Assembly (NCBI GenBank): GCA_040255465.1
Contig: JBDZVA010000002.1
Location: forward strand, 868,001 to 932,000
From: UBA5793 sp040255465
Lineage (GTDB): Bacteria; Planctomycetota; Phycisphaerae; Phycisphaerales; UBA5793
DNA: 64,000 nucleotides
Direction of reading: 5' to 3'
The notes beneath the pieces are model-generated. The model worked only from the letters and a program-made list of their open reading frames with translations. It searched no databases and was not told the origin of the DNA. The translations under genes were made by a program, and so were the position numbers. Position 1 is the stretch's first letter, and each line of letters opens with the position of its first letter. This document shows positions 28,723 to 37,534 of this stretch, in pieces.

Positions 28723-29988
28723 ATGACCAAGCAGAGGCGACGACATCTGGCCAGCCTAATCATCGTTGCTGCGTTCGCCATTCCCTTGCCATCCCTGACC
28801 GCACAAGACTGGCCGCAGTTTCGCGGTACAAACCGCGACGGCATCTCAACCGAAACCGGACTGATGCGCAAGTGGCCCGAAGGCGGCCCCAAGATTCTGT
28901 GGACTGTTCCCATGGGTCAGGGGTATTCCGGTCCCGCAATTGCAAACGGACGCGTCTATCACAACGACTATGACGAGGAGTCGTCGGAGTGGCGCGTGTA
29001 CTGCCGAAGTTTGACAGACGGCTCGGAGATCTGGCGCTTCAGCGAAGCGAGGAGGATCCGACCTAATCACGGGATCACCAGATCGGTACCAGTCGTTGAC
29101 GGCACCTTTGTGATCTCGATCGACCCCAAGTGCGTCGTGCATTGCCTCGACGCCGTGACCGGCAGCGAAGTCTGGCGCAAGAGTCTTGTGCAGGAATACG
29201 GTGCGGTGATCCCGGCTTGGTACAACGGACAGTGCCCGCTGCTCGAAGACGATCGGATCATCATTGGCACGGGCGGCGATGCGATCCTCGTGGCGCTGGA
29301 CAAGGCGACGGGCAACGAGATCTGGCGCACTCCGAATCCAGAAAAGCGACTGATGTCACACTCGACGGTGATGCCCGCGGTGCTGGGCGGCGTAAAGCAG
29401 TATCTCTGGTGCACACTTGAAGGCCCGCTGGCCATCGCCGCCGACGACGGCCGCCTGCTCTGGTCGCTGCCCCGCAAGTTCAATGTCGCCGTCGCTCCTT
29501 CCGCACTTGCCATCGACGACGAGCGGGTTTTCATGACGGCCGGCTATGACGCGGGCAGCGTCATGCTCCGCGTGCACAACCAGGATGGAGCCTTCAGTGC
29601 CGAATCATTGTTTGAACTGAGCGCCACAGAGTGGAACTCTGAAGTGCACACGCCGATCGTGTACAAAGAGCACCTCTTTGCCGTTGGCCGCAAGCGTCGC
29701 GGTCTGTTCACCTGCTTGAGCTTCGACGGCAAGCAGGTCTGGACGAGTGAGGGCGAGGCATCCTTCGACCTCGGCAGTTTTCTGCTCGCGGACGGCATGT
29801 TCTTCGTCCTCGAGGGGAACACCGGCATGCTCCGACTTATCGAAGCCAACACAGAACAGTACAAAGAGCTGGACCACTCGCAGATCCTGGACGGAAACGA
29901 CGTCTGGGCGCCCATGGCGCTCTCCGATGGCAAACTCGTGCTGCGCGACATGACCAAGATGGTCTGCATCGAGGTTGCAGGCCACTAG
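28723..29988 (+). CDS. Exported PQQ-like beta-propeller protein
   Basis: A 421-residue secreted beta-propeller. ATG 28723 has AAGGAGG at 28711-28717 and gives a signal peptide (LASLIIVAAFAIPLPSLTAQ). The mature protein starts DWPQFRGTNRDGIS, the classic opening of PQQ-like (PF13360-type) repeat proteins. Blades show the A-x-D-x-x-T-G-x-x-x-W pattern, as in DAVTGSEVWRKS, DKATGNEIWRT and DDGRLLWSL. No PQQ-dehydrogenase calcium/active-site set or haem motif is visible, so it is more likely a structural or binding propeller than an alcohol dehydrogenase. It precedes the redox genes by 33 bases and is probably in the same operon. Confidence 0.9.
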   Translation: MTKQRRRHLASLIIVAAFAIPLPSLTAQDWPQFRGTNRDGISTETGLMRKWPEGGPKILWTVPMGQGYSGPAIANGRVYHNDYDEESSEWRVYCRSLTDGSEIWRFSEARRIRPNHGITRSVPVVDGTFVISIDPKCVVHCLDAVTGSEVWRKSLVQEYGAVIPAWYNGQCPLLEDDRIIIGTGGDAILVALDKATGNEIWRTPNPEKRLMSHSTVMPAVLGGVKQYLWCTLEGPLAIAADDGRLLWSLPRKFNVAVAPSALAIDDERVFMTAGYDAGSVMLRVHNQDGAFSAESLFELSATEWNSEVHTPIVYKEHLFAVGRKRRGLFTCLSFDGKQVWTSEGEASFDLGSFLLADGMFFVLEGNTGMLRLIEANTEQYKELDHSQILDGNDVWAPMALSDGKLVLRDMTKMVCIEVAGH

Positions 29989-30021
29989 CGCCGACCAAGG
30001 CTCCGGAGCGAAGAGGTCACC

Positions 30022-30900
30022 ATGAAGTACCGACTCATCAGGACGATCAGCGGCCGTGGGCAGGAGCCGGATCAATTCACCGAGACGCTGCGCGGCATCG
30101 CCGTCGATAGTGACGGCCGGGTCTTTGCCGTGGGCGACTCGGCCGTCCGAGTCTTTCAGGCTGATGGGAGGCTCTTGCACACCTGGTCGACGTCGAGCCC
30201 GGGATACTGCATCGCCATCGCCAGCAACGGACACGTCTACGTCGGGCTGGCTGGGCAGATCGAGATCTACGAAGCTGACGGAACACCAATCACCGCTTGG
30301 CGTGACGAGCAACACCTCGGCCTGGTAACCGCGATTGGTTTCGCGAATACCAGCGTGCTGGCGGCCGACGCCAACGCACGCTGCATTCGACGATTGGGTC
30401 CAAACGGCAAGCTTCTGAACACCATCGGCGATGACAATCGTCGCAGCGGTTTTCTGATCCCCAACGGAGTTATCGACTTTGCGGTCGACCGCACGGGCAC
30501 GATCCATGCGGCAAACCCTGGTTGCCACCGCGTCGAGCGCTTCGCCATCGACGGAACGCGCCTCGGCCACTTCGGCCGCTTCGACGGCCAGGATCCATCG
30601 GGCTTCTCCGGCTGTTGCAACCCGACCAACGTAGCGGTCGACGATCGCGGCCGCATCTTCGTTACTGAAAAGGCCGGTCCCCGCGCGAAGGTATACGACT
30701 CCGATGGCGCGCTGCTTTCGGTCGTTGCTGACAGCCAGTTCGAGTTGGCCTGCAAGAACATGGACCTGGCGGTCGACTCGAAGGGCCAGGTGTATGTCGC
30801 GGACACCGTCAAGCTGCAGATCCTCGTGTTCGCGCCGCAAGCCGAGCCGGCGGCTGCCGGCAACACAGCCGCGCCAAGCGAAGGAGATGAATCGCGATGA
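30022..30900 (+). CDS. NHL-repeat beta-propeller protein
   Basis: A 292-residue propeller built of NHL-type repeats. Blades show the G-I-A-V-D-x-x-G-x-(V/I)-(F/Y)-V pattern, for example RGIAVDSDGRVFAVGD, NVAVDDRGRIFVTE and DLAVDSKGQVYVAD. No signal peptide is seen, so it may stay in the cytoplasm, unlike the PQQ-like neighbour. A GCCGAGGAG-like purine stretch (GAAGAGG) precedes ATG 30022. The stop overlaps the next start by four bases (ATGA), tying it to the ferredoxin gene. It may be a docking platform for the redox proteins; two cysteines (GCC) near 195 are the only notable reactive residues. Confidence 0.88.
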   Translation: MKYRLIRTISGRGQEPDQFTETLRGIAVDSDGRVFAVGDSAVRVFQADGRLLHTWSTSSPGYCIAIASNGHVYVGLAGQIEIYEADGTPITAWRDEQHLGLVTAIGFANTSVLAADANARCIRRLGPNGKLLNTIGDDNRRSGFLIPNGVIDFAVDRTGTIHAANPGCHRVERFAIDGTRLGHFGRFDGQDPSGFSGCCNPTNVAVDDRGRIFVTEKAGPRAKVYDSDGALLSVVADSQFELACKNMDLAVDSKGQVYVADTVKLQILVFAPQAEPAAAGNTAAPSEGDESR

Positions 30901-31514
30901 GCGAAGGCATCACCCGAAGAGAAGCGATGGGACACGCCGCCCGCGGACTCGCCGCCATCGGGCTGGGCGTTACGGCATTCCACCTGATCAGAAAGGCCGA
31001 TGGACAGATCGTCTGGCAACTCGACCACAGTCGATGCGTGAACAGCCGGCTCGGGGCCGTCGGCGTGAATACATGCAATCTCTGCACAAGTGAGTGCGTG
31101 GTCGCACAATCGGCGGTGCGGGCCGTCAACGACTTTTCCAAGTGTGGCCGCTGCTACATCTGCCCGGCGTACTACAACGTCACCAGTGCCGTTGATGAAT
31201 CAGGTCTGCCGAGCGAAAAACTCTGCCCGCGCGATGCAATTACACGAACCATGATCGGCGATGCCGATCCCGAGGATCCAGCCAACAACTTCTACGAATA
31301 CGTCATCGACGAGACGAAGTGCGACGGCTGCGGCAAATGCGTCATGGGCTGCAAGGAGCCGGCCGGCCTCGGCTCGATTCGGCTTGCGGTTCGACACGAC
31401 TTGTGTGTCGACTGCAACCGCTGCGCCATTGCGATGGCATGCCCGGATGATGCATTCACGCAAGCCTCGGTTGCGGAGGCGTTCGAGCGGCTCGAGACGA
31501 AGGGTGGAACGTGA
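30897..31514 (+). CDS. Tat-exported 4Fe-4S ferredoxin-like protein
   Basis: A 205-residue iron-sulfur protein. The N-terminus has a twin-arginine pair (ITRREAMGH, residues 7-8) and a mild hydrophobic stretch (GLAAIGLGVTAFHLI), fitting Tat export or a Tat-type membrane anchor. The body is rich in cysteines: NTCNLCTSEC, KCGRCYICP with a distant CPRDA, KCDGCGKCVMGC, and CVDCNRCAIAMACP. This is enough for about four 4Fe-4S clusters, as in NapG/NrfC-type ferredoxins. It likely relays electrons on the periplasmic side to the NapH/NosR-like membrane protein encoded next. Both ends overlap neighbours (ATGA, GTGA). Confidence 0.88.
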   Translation: MSEGITRREAMGHAARGLAAIGLGVTAFHLIRKADGQIVWQLDHSRCVNSRLGAVGVNTCNLCTSECVVAQSAVRAVNDFSKCGRCYICPAYYNVTSAVDESGLPSEKLCPRDAITRTMIGDADPEDPANNFYEYVIDETKCDGCGKCVMGCKEPAGLGSIRLAVRHDLCVDCNRCAIAMACPDDAFTQASVAEAFERLETKGGT

Positions 31515-32506
31515 TTGCCGCCCGGCGATTCACCGCACTTGTCATCACGATCCTGCTCGCCACGACCCTCTGGGCAAGCAGCGCATTCGGCCAGCCTGCA
31601 CCGTATGACCGGCCGGTCGATGCAGCGCCGCAAGCCAAGGACATTGGCGGCGGCTACACCACACCCGACGTGCAGAAACCGCTGCCCCGCAGCTACTGGC
31701 TCGAGGCGCTGGACGTCGCGCTGCTCGCAACTGCAATGATCCTGGTGTCGTGGCTGGTTCTGAAAAAACGGAATCGAACCTGGCTCGTGCTGGTCACGAT
31801 CGGATGCCTGGGCTACTTCGGGTTTTACCGGGAAGGCTGCGTTTGCCCCATTGGCTCGATCCAGAACGTCGTTGTGGCGCTGACGGATCCGGAGTACTCC
31901 ATTCCGATTCTCGTCACCGCACTGTTCTTCCTCCCGCTTTTCATGGCGCTGTTTGTGGGCCGCGCGTTCTGCGGCGGAGTTTGTCCACTCGGCGCCATAC
32001 AGGAGCTCGTCCTGCTCAAACCCGTGCGCGTACCGCGAAGGCTCGACAGAACGCTGGGTTTGCTCAAGTACGTTTACCTGGGCCTGGCGATCTGGTACGC
32101 AGCCCAGCCCATCGCGGACCGTGATTTTGTCATCTGTCGCTTTGATCCGTTCGTAAGCATCTTCCGCAGGACCGGGTTTGCCCACATGATCGGCATCGGC
32201 ATCGGTTTGCTCGCGCTGAGCATGTTCGTCGGTCGACCGTATTGCCGCTATCTGTGCCCATACGGCGGGCTGCTTTCATGGTGTACTCGCTTTGCCAACC
32301 GCGGAGTCACGATCACGCCGGACAAGGAAATCGACTGCGGGCTGTGCGCAGATGCCTGTCCCTACGGCGCCATCGAACAGAATCGAGCGGTTCGCAGGTC
32401 ATGCCTCTACTGCGCTCGCTGCTACGCCTCCTGCCCCCGAACGGGACCATCAATGCCCACCGTGAGAGGTAAGGCAGTCGCGGCGTCGGATGGAGGGCGG
32501 TCGTGA
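31511..32506 (+). CDS. NapH/NosR/CcoG-like membrane polyferredoxin
   Basis: A 331-residue membrane iron-sulfur protein starting at GTG 31511. After an N-terminal hydrophobic leader and a periplasmic stretch (about 28-55) come several membrane helices (about 58-80, 85-103, 128-150, 180-198, 222-242). Cys-Pro motifs typical of the NapH/NosR family sit between helices: CVCPIGSIQ, CGGVCPLGAIQ and CRYLCPYGG. The C-terminal domain is a two-cluster ferredoxin (CGLCADACPYGA and CLYCARCYASCP). In NapH and NosR such proteins carry electrons across or along the membrane between quinol or cytoplasmic donors and periplasmic acceptors. Overlaps with both neighbours imply a fixed complex. Confidence 0.9.
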   Translation: MIAARRFTALVITILLATTLWASSAFGQPAPYDRPVDAAPQAKDIGGGYTTPDVQKPLPRSYWLEALDVALLATAMILVSWLVLKKRNRTWLVLVTIGCLGYFGFYREGCVCPIGSIQNVVVALTDPEYSIPILVTALFFLPLFMALFVGRAFCGGVCPLGAIQELVLLKPVRVPRRLDRTLGLLKYVYLGLAIWYAAQPIADRDFVICRFDPFVSIFRRTGFAHMIGIGIGLLALSMFVGRPYCRYLCPYGGLLSWCTRFANRGVTITPDKEIDCGLCADACPYGAIEQNRAVRRSCLYCARCYASCPRTGPSMPTVRGKAVAASDGGRS

Positions 32507-33453
32507 GCCAGATCGTCGTTCCAGCTCTCGGCCATCCGCTTCAGCCGATCCCGCGCTCATGGCAGCGCCTCTTGGCGCTTTGCATCGGTGCGCCGGCGGG
32601 CCTGATTGCGCTTGCCTGCATCGGGATGCTCACGTGGAGCTATGCGACCGCGCGGATTCGAGCGCCCGGCGATGAGCAGCGCGTACTGGAGCTTCAGGAA
32701 AAAGCTCGGATGGACGCTACGTTCGCAAGTGAGCTCGCCGACGAGCAGGCGATGCAGACTGAATTCCGGCAACACCGCGCCGCCACAGATGCGCGCATCA
32801 CACTCATTCTCCTGCTCGCTGCAACTGCCTTTGTCGCCAGCATGAAGTGGCTCGTCTCGCTTCGCGGCCGCCTCGTTCCACTCCAGTCCCAGTTCGTTGA
32901 GCTTCGACTGCCACCCAGAGCACCAGCCGCCGGGGCGCGATCGGGAGCTTCGCGGAGGCCAGTGTCCGGTGAGGCGAGCGCGATAGATCTTTCGCACGTA
33001 GACCGCATCGTGGCGGAGATTGGGCGCAGTGCCGAGGCCGCGATTCCCATACTTCAGGCCATCCAGTCAACCTATCGGTATCTGCCTAGCAATGCGCTTC
33101 ATCGCGTGTGCGAGTTGACTGAGATCACGCCTGCACAGATCGCGGGGACGTCTTCATTCTACAAACAACTGAGGGGAACTCCGATCGGCGATCACTTCGT
33201 TCGCGTCTGCCATGGGACCGCGTGCTATGTTGCGGGCGCCCGTCAGGTAACTGACGAGCTGCGCCGGCACCTTGAGATCCCGGAAGGCGCGGATACCGAT
33301 CCGCAGCGGCGCTTCACTCTCGACGAGGTCGCTTGTCTGGGCTGTTGCAGTCTGGCGCCGGTGCTCATGATCGACGAGCACACAGCAGGTCGGCTCACAT
33401 CGCTCAGCGCGTATGACGCCTTGCAGACGTTCCTGGCGGAGCAGGCGTCATGA
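32503..33453 (+). CDS. NuoE-like 2Fe-2S subunit with N-terminal membrane anchor
   Basis: A 316-residue fusion. Residues 1-120 hold two membrane helices (about 23-45 and 98-117) around a charged loop of about 50 residues. From about 150 on, the protein is a NuoE/HydC-type thioredoxin-fold 2Fe-2S domain: the helical start (IDLSHVDRIVAEIG), then VCHGTACY (about 236 and 241) and DEVACLGCCSLAP (about 278-282), the four cluster ligands. NuoE normally is soluble and about 160-180 residues long, so the anchor is unusual. It should tether the NuoF/NuoG-like partners to the inner face of the membrane. Start is GTG 32503, overlapping the stop of the polyferredoxin gene; its own stop overlaps the NuoF start. 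Confidence 0.88.
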   Translation: MSQIVVPALGHPLQPIPRSWQRLLALCIGAPAGLIALACIGMLTWSYATARIRAPGDEQRVLELQEKARMDATFASELADEQAMQTEFRQHRAATDARITLILLLAATAFVASMKWLVSLRGRLVPLQSQFVELRLPPRAPAAGARSGASRRPVSGEASAIDLSHVDRIVAEIGRSAEAAIPILQAIQSTYRYLPSNALHRVCELTEITPAQIAGTSSFYKQLRGTPIGDHFVRVCHGTACYVAGARQVTDELRRHLEIPEGADTDPQRRFTLDEVACLGCCSLAPVLMIDEHTAGRLTSLSAYDALQTFLAEQAS

Positions 33454-35342
33454 AGCGGCACGCCGTCGAGATCCGGATCGGTCTGTCGTCGTGCGGCATC
33501 GCCAGCGGTGGCGAGCCGGTGCTGGCCGCCCTGAAGGAAGCTGCGCAGGAGGCGGGCGCAGAGGGCATTGTGAAAACGGTGGGCTGCAATGGAATGTGCT
33601 CGCGCGAACCACTCGTCGAGGTTCTCGATGCAGACGGTCGGCTAACCATGTATGGCAGTGTCAGCGTCGCCGACGCGCGCCGAATAGTTCGAACCCACGT
33701 TCGACCGCTTCGGCCAGTGACGGCCGCGCGCTGGACGGCCGAGCGGCTCATCGACTCCGTTCGGGGCAATGGCCACCGGGACACGACTCAACAGCAGCGA
33801 GTCGATCCGGTTCATGGACCCGACGCCGCGTATCTCGCAAGGCAAACGCGCATTGTTCTCGAAAACTGTGGCGAGATCGACCCGCGGAATATCGATGACT
33901 ACCTCGCCCGCGATGGGTATCGCGCGCTGGAGCGCTGCCTTGGCCGGCGCATCGAAGCTCGGCCTTCCGAACGCGAAACAGAATCCGATGCCGTGGCGCT
34001 ACGACCTGCGGACATCATCGCAATGGTCCGCGACTCGGGCCTTCGCGGTCGGGGCGGAGCGGGGTTTCCCACGGGGAGGAAGTGGAGCATCGCGCGCGAT
34101 CAGCCGGGGCCGGTGAAATTCGTGATCTGCAACGGCGACGAGGGCGACCCCGGCGCCTTCATGGATCGATTGGTGCTCGAGGCTGATCCGCATCGCGTCC
34201 TGGAGGGTCTGGCGATCGCAGCCTATGCCATCGGCGCCACCGAGGGCATCTTCTACATTCGAGCCGAATACCCGCTTGCCGTGACTCACGTCCGCGAGGC
34301 AATCAGACAAGCCGAGGCTCGAGGCTATCTCGGACAGCGGATCGCGGGAACCGACTTCTCGCTGCGACTCGTCGTGCGCGAAGGCGCCGGCGCGTTCGTG
34401 TGCGGCGAGGAGACCGCGCTGATTGCATCGCTCGAGGGTCGGCGCGGCATGCCGCATCTGCGACCGCCGTATCCCGTGGAAGTCGGGTTCCGCGGCAAGC
34501 CAACCCTGATCAACAATGTTGAGACGCTCGCTTGCGTCCCGTGGCTCATCCGCCGCGGCGCTGCCGCCTTCGCGTCACTTGGCACCGAGACGAGCAAAGG
34601 TACAAAGGTGTTCGCGCTCGCCGGCAAGATCAGGCGCGGCGGCCTGATCGAAGTGCCAATGGGGACCACGATCCGCGACATCGTCGAGGGGATCGGCGGC
34701 GGCATCAAGGACAAGCGCCGCTTCAAGGCGGTGCAGCTCGGCGGACCGTCCGGCGGTTGTCTTCCTGAGGCGCTCGCCGATACTCCGATCGATTACGACT
34801 CGCTCGCTGAGACAGGCGCGATCATGGGTTCGGGCGGGTTGATCGTTTTGGATGATCGCGACTGCATGGTTGATATCGCTCGTTTCTTCCTCCGCTTCAC
34901 TCAGGCCGAATCGTGCGGCAAATGCACGTTCTGTCGAATCGGCACCAAGCGCATGCTGGAGATCATGGACCGTCTGTGCACGGGTGAAGGTCGGCCCGAT
35001 GATCTTGAGACACTGGAAGAACTGGCCGACCGCGTGAGCCGGACCAGCCTCTGTGGGCTTGGCCAGACCGCTCCGAATCCCGTAGCCACGACGCTGAAGT
35101 ACTTTCGAAGCGAGTATGAGGCTCATCTGCACGAGCGGCGCTGCCCGGCGGGGCGCTGCGTGGATCTGATCAAGTACCGCGTGACCGACGCGTGCATCGG
35201 ATGCACGCTTTGCGCCCAGAAGTGTCCAGTCGGAGCAATTACGTTCCGACCGTACGAAAAGCACGAGATCGATGATGTGCTGTGCACCCGCTGCGACATT
35301 TGCCGGCAGGCGTGCCAGGATGATGCGATTGAGGTCGTGTGA
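33450..35342 (+). CDS. NuoF/HydB-like NADH-binding flavoprotein with extra ferredoxin domains
   Basis: A 630-residue subunit. Order of domains: an N-terminal thioredoxin-like 2Fe-2S domain (Cys15, Cys46, Cys50; only three ligands obvious), the Nuo51 FMN/NADH domain with GLRGRGGAGFPTG (about 195-207) and CNGDEGDPGAF, an SLBB domain, the N3-type 4Fe-4S site (ESCGKCTFCRIGT with a later LCGLG, about 487-530), and a C-terminal two-cluster ferredoxin (CIGCTLCAQKCP and CTRCDICRQAC, about 583-620). This architecture is that of HydB/HndC/StnB subunits, in which FMN is the proposed site of electron bifurcation, rather than respiratory NuoF. Overlaps of four bases on both sides place it in one translationally coupled complex. 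Confidence 0.93.
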   Translation: MKRHAVEIRIGLSSCGIASGGEPVLAALKEAAQEAGAEGIVKTVGCNGMCSREPLVEVLDADGRLTMYGSVSVADARRIVRTHVRPLRPVTAARWTAERLIDSVRGNGHRDTTQQQRVDPVHGPDAAYLARQTRIVLENCGEIDPRNIDDYLARDGYRALERCLGRRIEARPSERETESDAVALRPADIIAMVRDSGLRGRGGAGFPTGRKWSIARDQPGPVKFVICNGDEGDPGAFMDRLVLEADPHRVLEGLAIAAYAIGATEGIFYIRAEYPLAVTHVREAIRQAEARGYLGQRIAGTDFSLRLVVREGAGAFVCGEETALIASLEGRRGMPHLRPPYPVEVGFRGKPTLINNVETLACVPWLIRRGAAAFASLGTETSKGTKVFALAGKIRRGGLIEVPMGTTIRDIVEGIGGGIKDKRRFKAVQLGGPSGGCLPEALADTPIDYDSLAETGAIMGSGGLIVLDDRDCMVDIARFFLRFTQAESCGKCTFCRIGTKRMLEIMDRLCTGEGRPDDLETLEELADRVSRTSLCGLGQTAPNPVATTLKYFRSEYEAHLHERRCPAGRCVDLIKYRVTDACIGCTLCAQKCPVGAITFRPYEKHEIDDVLCTRCDICRQACQDDAIEVV

Positions 35343-37534
35343 CGATGCAACAACTGACTGCAAAGATCGATGGCCATGCAGTATCAGTCGAGCCGGGAAC
35401 GACCGTGCTCGAGGCAGCGCGTCGCCTTGGCATCCACATCCCGACCCTGTGCCATGTCCCCGGCATCGAACCTGCGGCATCGTGCTTTCTCTGCGCCGTC
35501 CAGGTCGAAGGGAAACGGACACTTGCGCCGGCGTGCGCGACGGCCGTCACACACAACATGGTCGTGACAACGGACAATGATGACCTCCGCGGCGCGCGGA
35601 AGATGGCGCTCGAGTTGCTCTTGTCGGATCACGCCGGCGAGTGCATCGCCCAGTGCGTGGCGAAGTGCCCGGCCGGGCTTGATATCCCCAGCTTTGTCTA
35701 CGAACTCACGACGCGCAACAGCCAGGCGTGCATGGAGATCATCACCGACCGTCTCGCCCTGCCGGGCTCCCTGGGCCGCATCTGTCCGCGCCTGTGCGAG
35801 CTCCACTGCCGCCGCTGCGAGCACGATGAAGGGCTGGCCATCGGAGCGCTGCACCGCAAGGCGGCAGACGTCGACCGCCACGCAATCCGGCCATTCGTGC
35901 CCCCAAGAGCACCGACGACAAATCGCTCGGTCGCCATCGTTGGCGCGGGGCCGGCCGGCCTGGCCGCGGCGTACTTCCTGCTGCAGAAAGGGCACGACTG
36001 CTCGCTCTACGATGCGCACTCGGAGCCGGGCGGGATGCTCCGCTACGGCATCCCCGCATATCGCCTGCCAAAAGACGCGCTCGACGCCGAGATCGACGCG
36101 GTCCGGGCGCTGGGGGCTGAGTTCCGGATGAACACACGTTGGGGCAAGGACTTTTCCCTGCCGGATCTGCGGCAGCGGCACGATGCGGTCTTCCTGGCGA
36201 TCGGGGCGCAAGGTGCGGTCACCTTGGGCTGCGAGGGCGAAGCGCTGGCAATGTCCGGCGTCTCCTTCCTCGAGCAATGCGCCAAAGGCGCATCGCCCCC
36301 GCTGGGCGACAGCGTTCTGGTCGTTGGAGGTGGAAACACCGCGATGGATTGCGCCCGTTCGGCAATCCGTCTGGGTGCGCGCGAGGTTCGTGTGCTCTAT
36401 CGAAGAACCGCTCGCGAGATGCCCTGTCTGATGGATGAAGTGCACGCGGCCAAGGAAGAAGGCGTGGCGCTCGACTGCCTCGTGGCCCCCACCCGGCTCA
36501 CACGGATCGACGACCAGCGACTGCTGCTCACCTGCCTTCGAATGGAACTCGGCGAGCCGGATTCGTCGGGCCGGCACAAGCCCGTGCCGATCGCGGGTTC
36601 GGAGTTCGACCTGCCGTGCACAACGGTTATCGCAGCAATCGGGCAGTCCGTCGATCGATCCCTGGCAGAGCGCGAGGGATTGTCCGTCACCGCCTGGGGC
36701 ATAAAGACGAACGAACGGACACTCGCCACGGATGTACCGGGGGTCTTCGCCGGAGGAGATGCGGTACTTGGCGCCGATCTGGCCGTGCGCGCCGTGGCGG
36801 CCGGTCGGATCGCCGCCACATCAATCGACCAGTTTTTGCGCGGCGAGGCGGTTCGAGGCGAGGGAGCGATGGTCAACGTCTCATTGCGACCCATTGACGA
36901 GCGCGAGCGCGCCGCACTCTTCCGGTCGATTGAGGCCTCGGCGCGGGTCAACACGCCCCAGATCTGCATGCAGCGTCGACTTGAGAGCTTCGACGAAGTC
37001 GAAACAGGCCTGACCGACGAGGAGGCTCAGAGAGAGGCGCATCGCTGCATGACCTGCGGATGCCGCAAGGCCGACTGCTGCCGGGTCCGCGTTCTGGCGA
37101 CAGAATATGACGTAGACGTGGGTCGCTTCGCCGGCGCACGGCGGCGGCACGAGTTGGACAACTCACATCCCGAAATCGTCTATGAGAGCGGCAAGTGCAT
37201 CATGTGCGATGCATGCGTGCGGATCGCGGCCCAGGCCGGGGAAGAACTTGGTGTCGCGCTCATTGGCCGTGGGTTTGACATCACCATGGCTGTGCCCTTC
37301 GATCGTCCGTTGTCTGAGGGGCTGCGAAAGGTCGCCCGCCGCTGCGCTCAGGCGTGCCCCAGCGGCGCACTTACACTGCGAGACAGCCGGACCTGCAGCC
37401 TCAGCGCGTGCGCGACTTGCGATACAGCGGCCACTCGCCCGACAAACGACGCACCAGGCAATTGCGTCCAGGTTGGGCTCACGCACAGCAAGGTGGCCGC
37501 AGGCAATGGCGATCGTGAAGGGAATCTCCGCTAA
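35339..37534 (+). CDS. NuoG-GltD hybrid: NAD(P)H-binding iron-sulfur flavoprotein (StnC/NfnB-like)
   Basis: A 731-residue hybrid. Residues 1-75 are a NuoG-type 2Fe-2S domain (Cys38, 49, 52, 66). A His-Cys cluster site follows (His98, Cys102, 106, 110). Next is a GltD/NfnB-type unit with a four-cysteine site (Cys149, 153, 157, 160), FAD motif GAGPAG (about 202), and NAD(P)H motif VVGGGNTAMDCAR (about 329) followed by YRR, a pattern typical of NADPH. The C-terminus (about 570-680) carries more cysteines, including KCIMCDACVR and CAQACPSGAL like the NuoG/HydA ferredoxin domain. No H-cluster or molybdopterin domain is present. Together with the NuoE and NuoF subunits this matches Stn-type (Sporomusa Nfn) transhydrogenases. 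Confidence 0.9.
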   Translation: MTMQQLTAKIDGHAVSVEPGTTVLEAARRLGIHIPTLCHVPGIEPAASCFLCAVQVEGKRTLAPACATAVTHNMVVTTDNDDLRGARKMALELLLSDHAGECIAQCVAKCPAGLDIPSFVYELTTRNSQACMEIITDRLALPGSLGRICPRLCELHCRRCEHDEGLAIGALHRKAADVDRHAIRPFVPPRAPTTNRSVAIVGAGPAGLAAAYFLLQKGHDCSLYDAHSEPGGMLRYGIPAYRLPKDALDAEIDAVRALGAEFRMNTRWGKDFSLPDLRQRHDAVFLAIGAQGAVTLGCEGEALAMSGVSFLEQCAKGASPPLGDSVLVVGGGNTAMDCARSAIRLGAREVRVLYRRTAREMPCLMDEVHAAKEEGVALDCLVAPTRLTRIDDQRLLLTCLRMELGEPDSSGRHKPVPIAGSEFDLPCTTVIAAIGQSVDRSLAEREGLSVTAWGIKTNERTLATDVPGVFAGGDAVLGADLAVRAVAAGRIAATSIDQFLRGEAVRGEGAMVNVSLRPIDERERAALFRSIEASARVNTPQICMQRRLESFDEVETGLTDEEAQREAHRCMTCGCRKADCCRVRVLATEYDVDVGRFAGARRRHELDNSHPEIVYESGKCIMCDACVRIAAQAGEELGVALIGRGFDITMAVPFDRPLSEGLRKVARRCAQACPSGALTLRDSRTCSLSACATCDTAATRPTNDAPGNCVQVGLTHSKVAAGNGDREGNLR

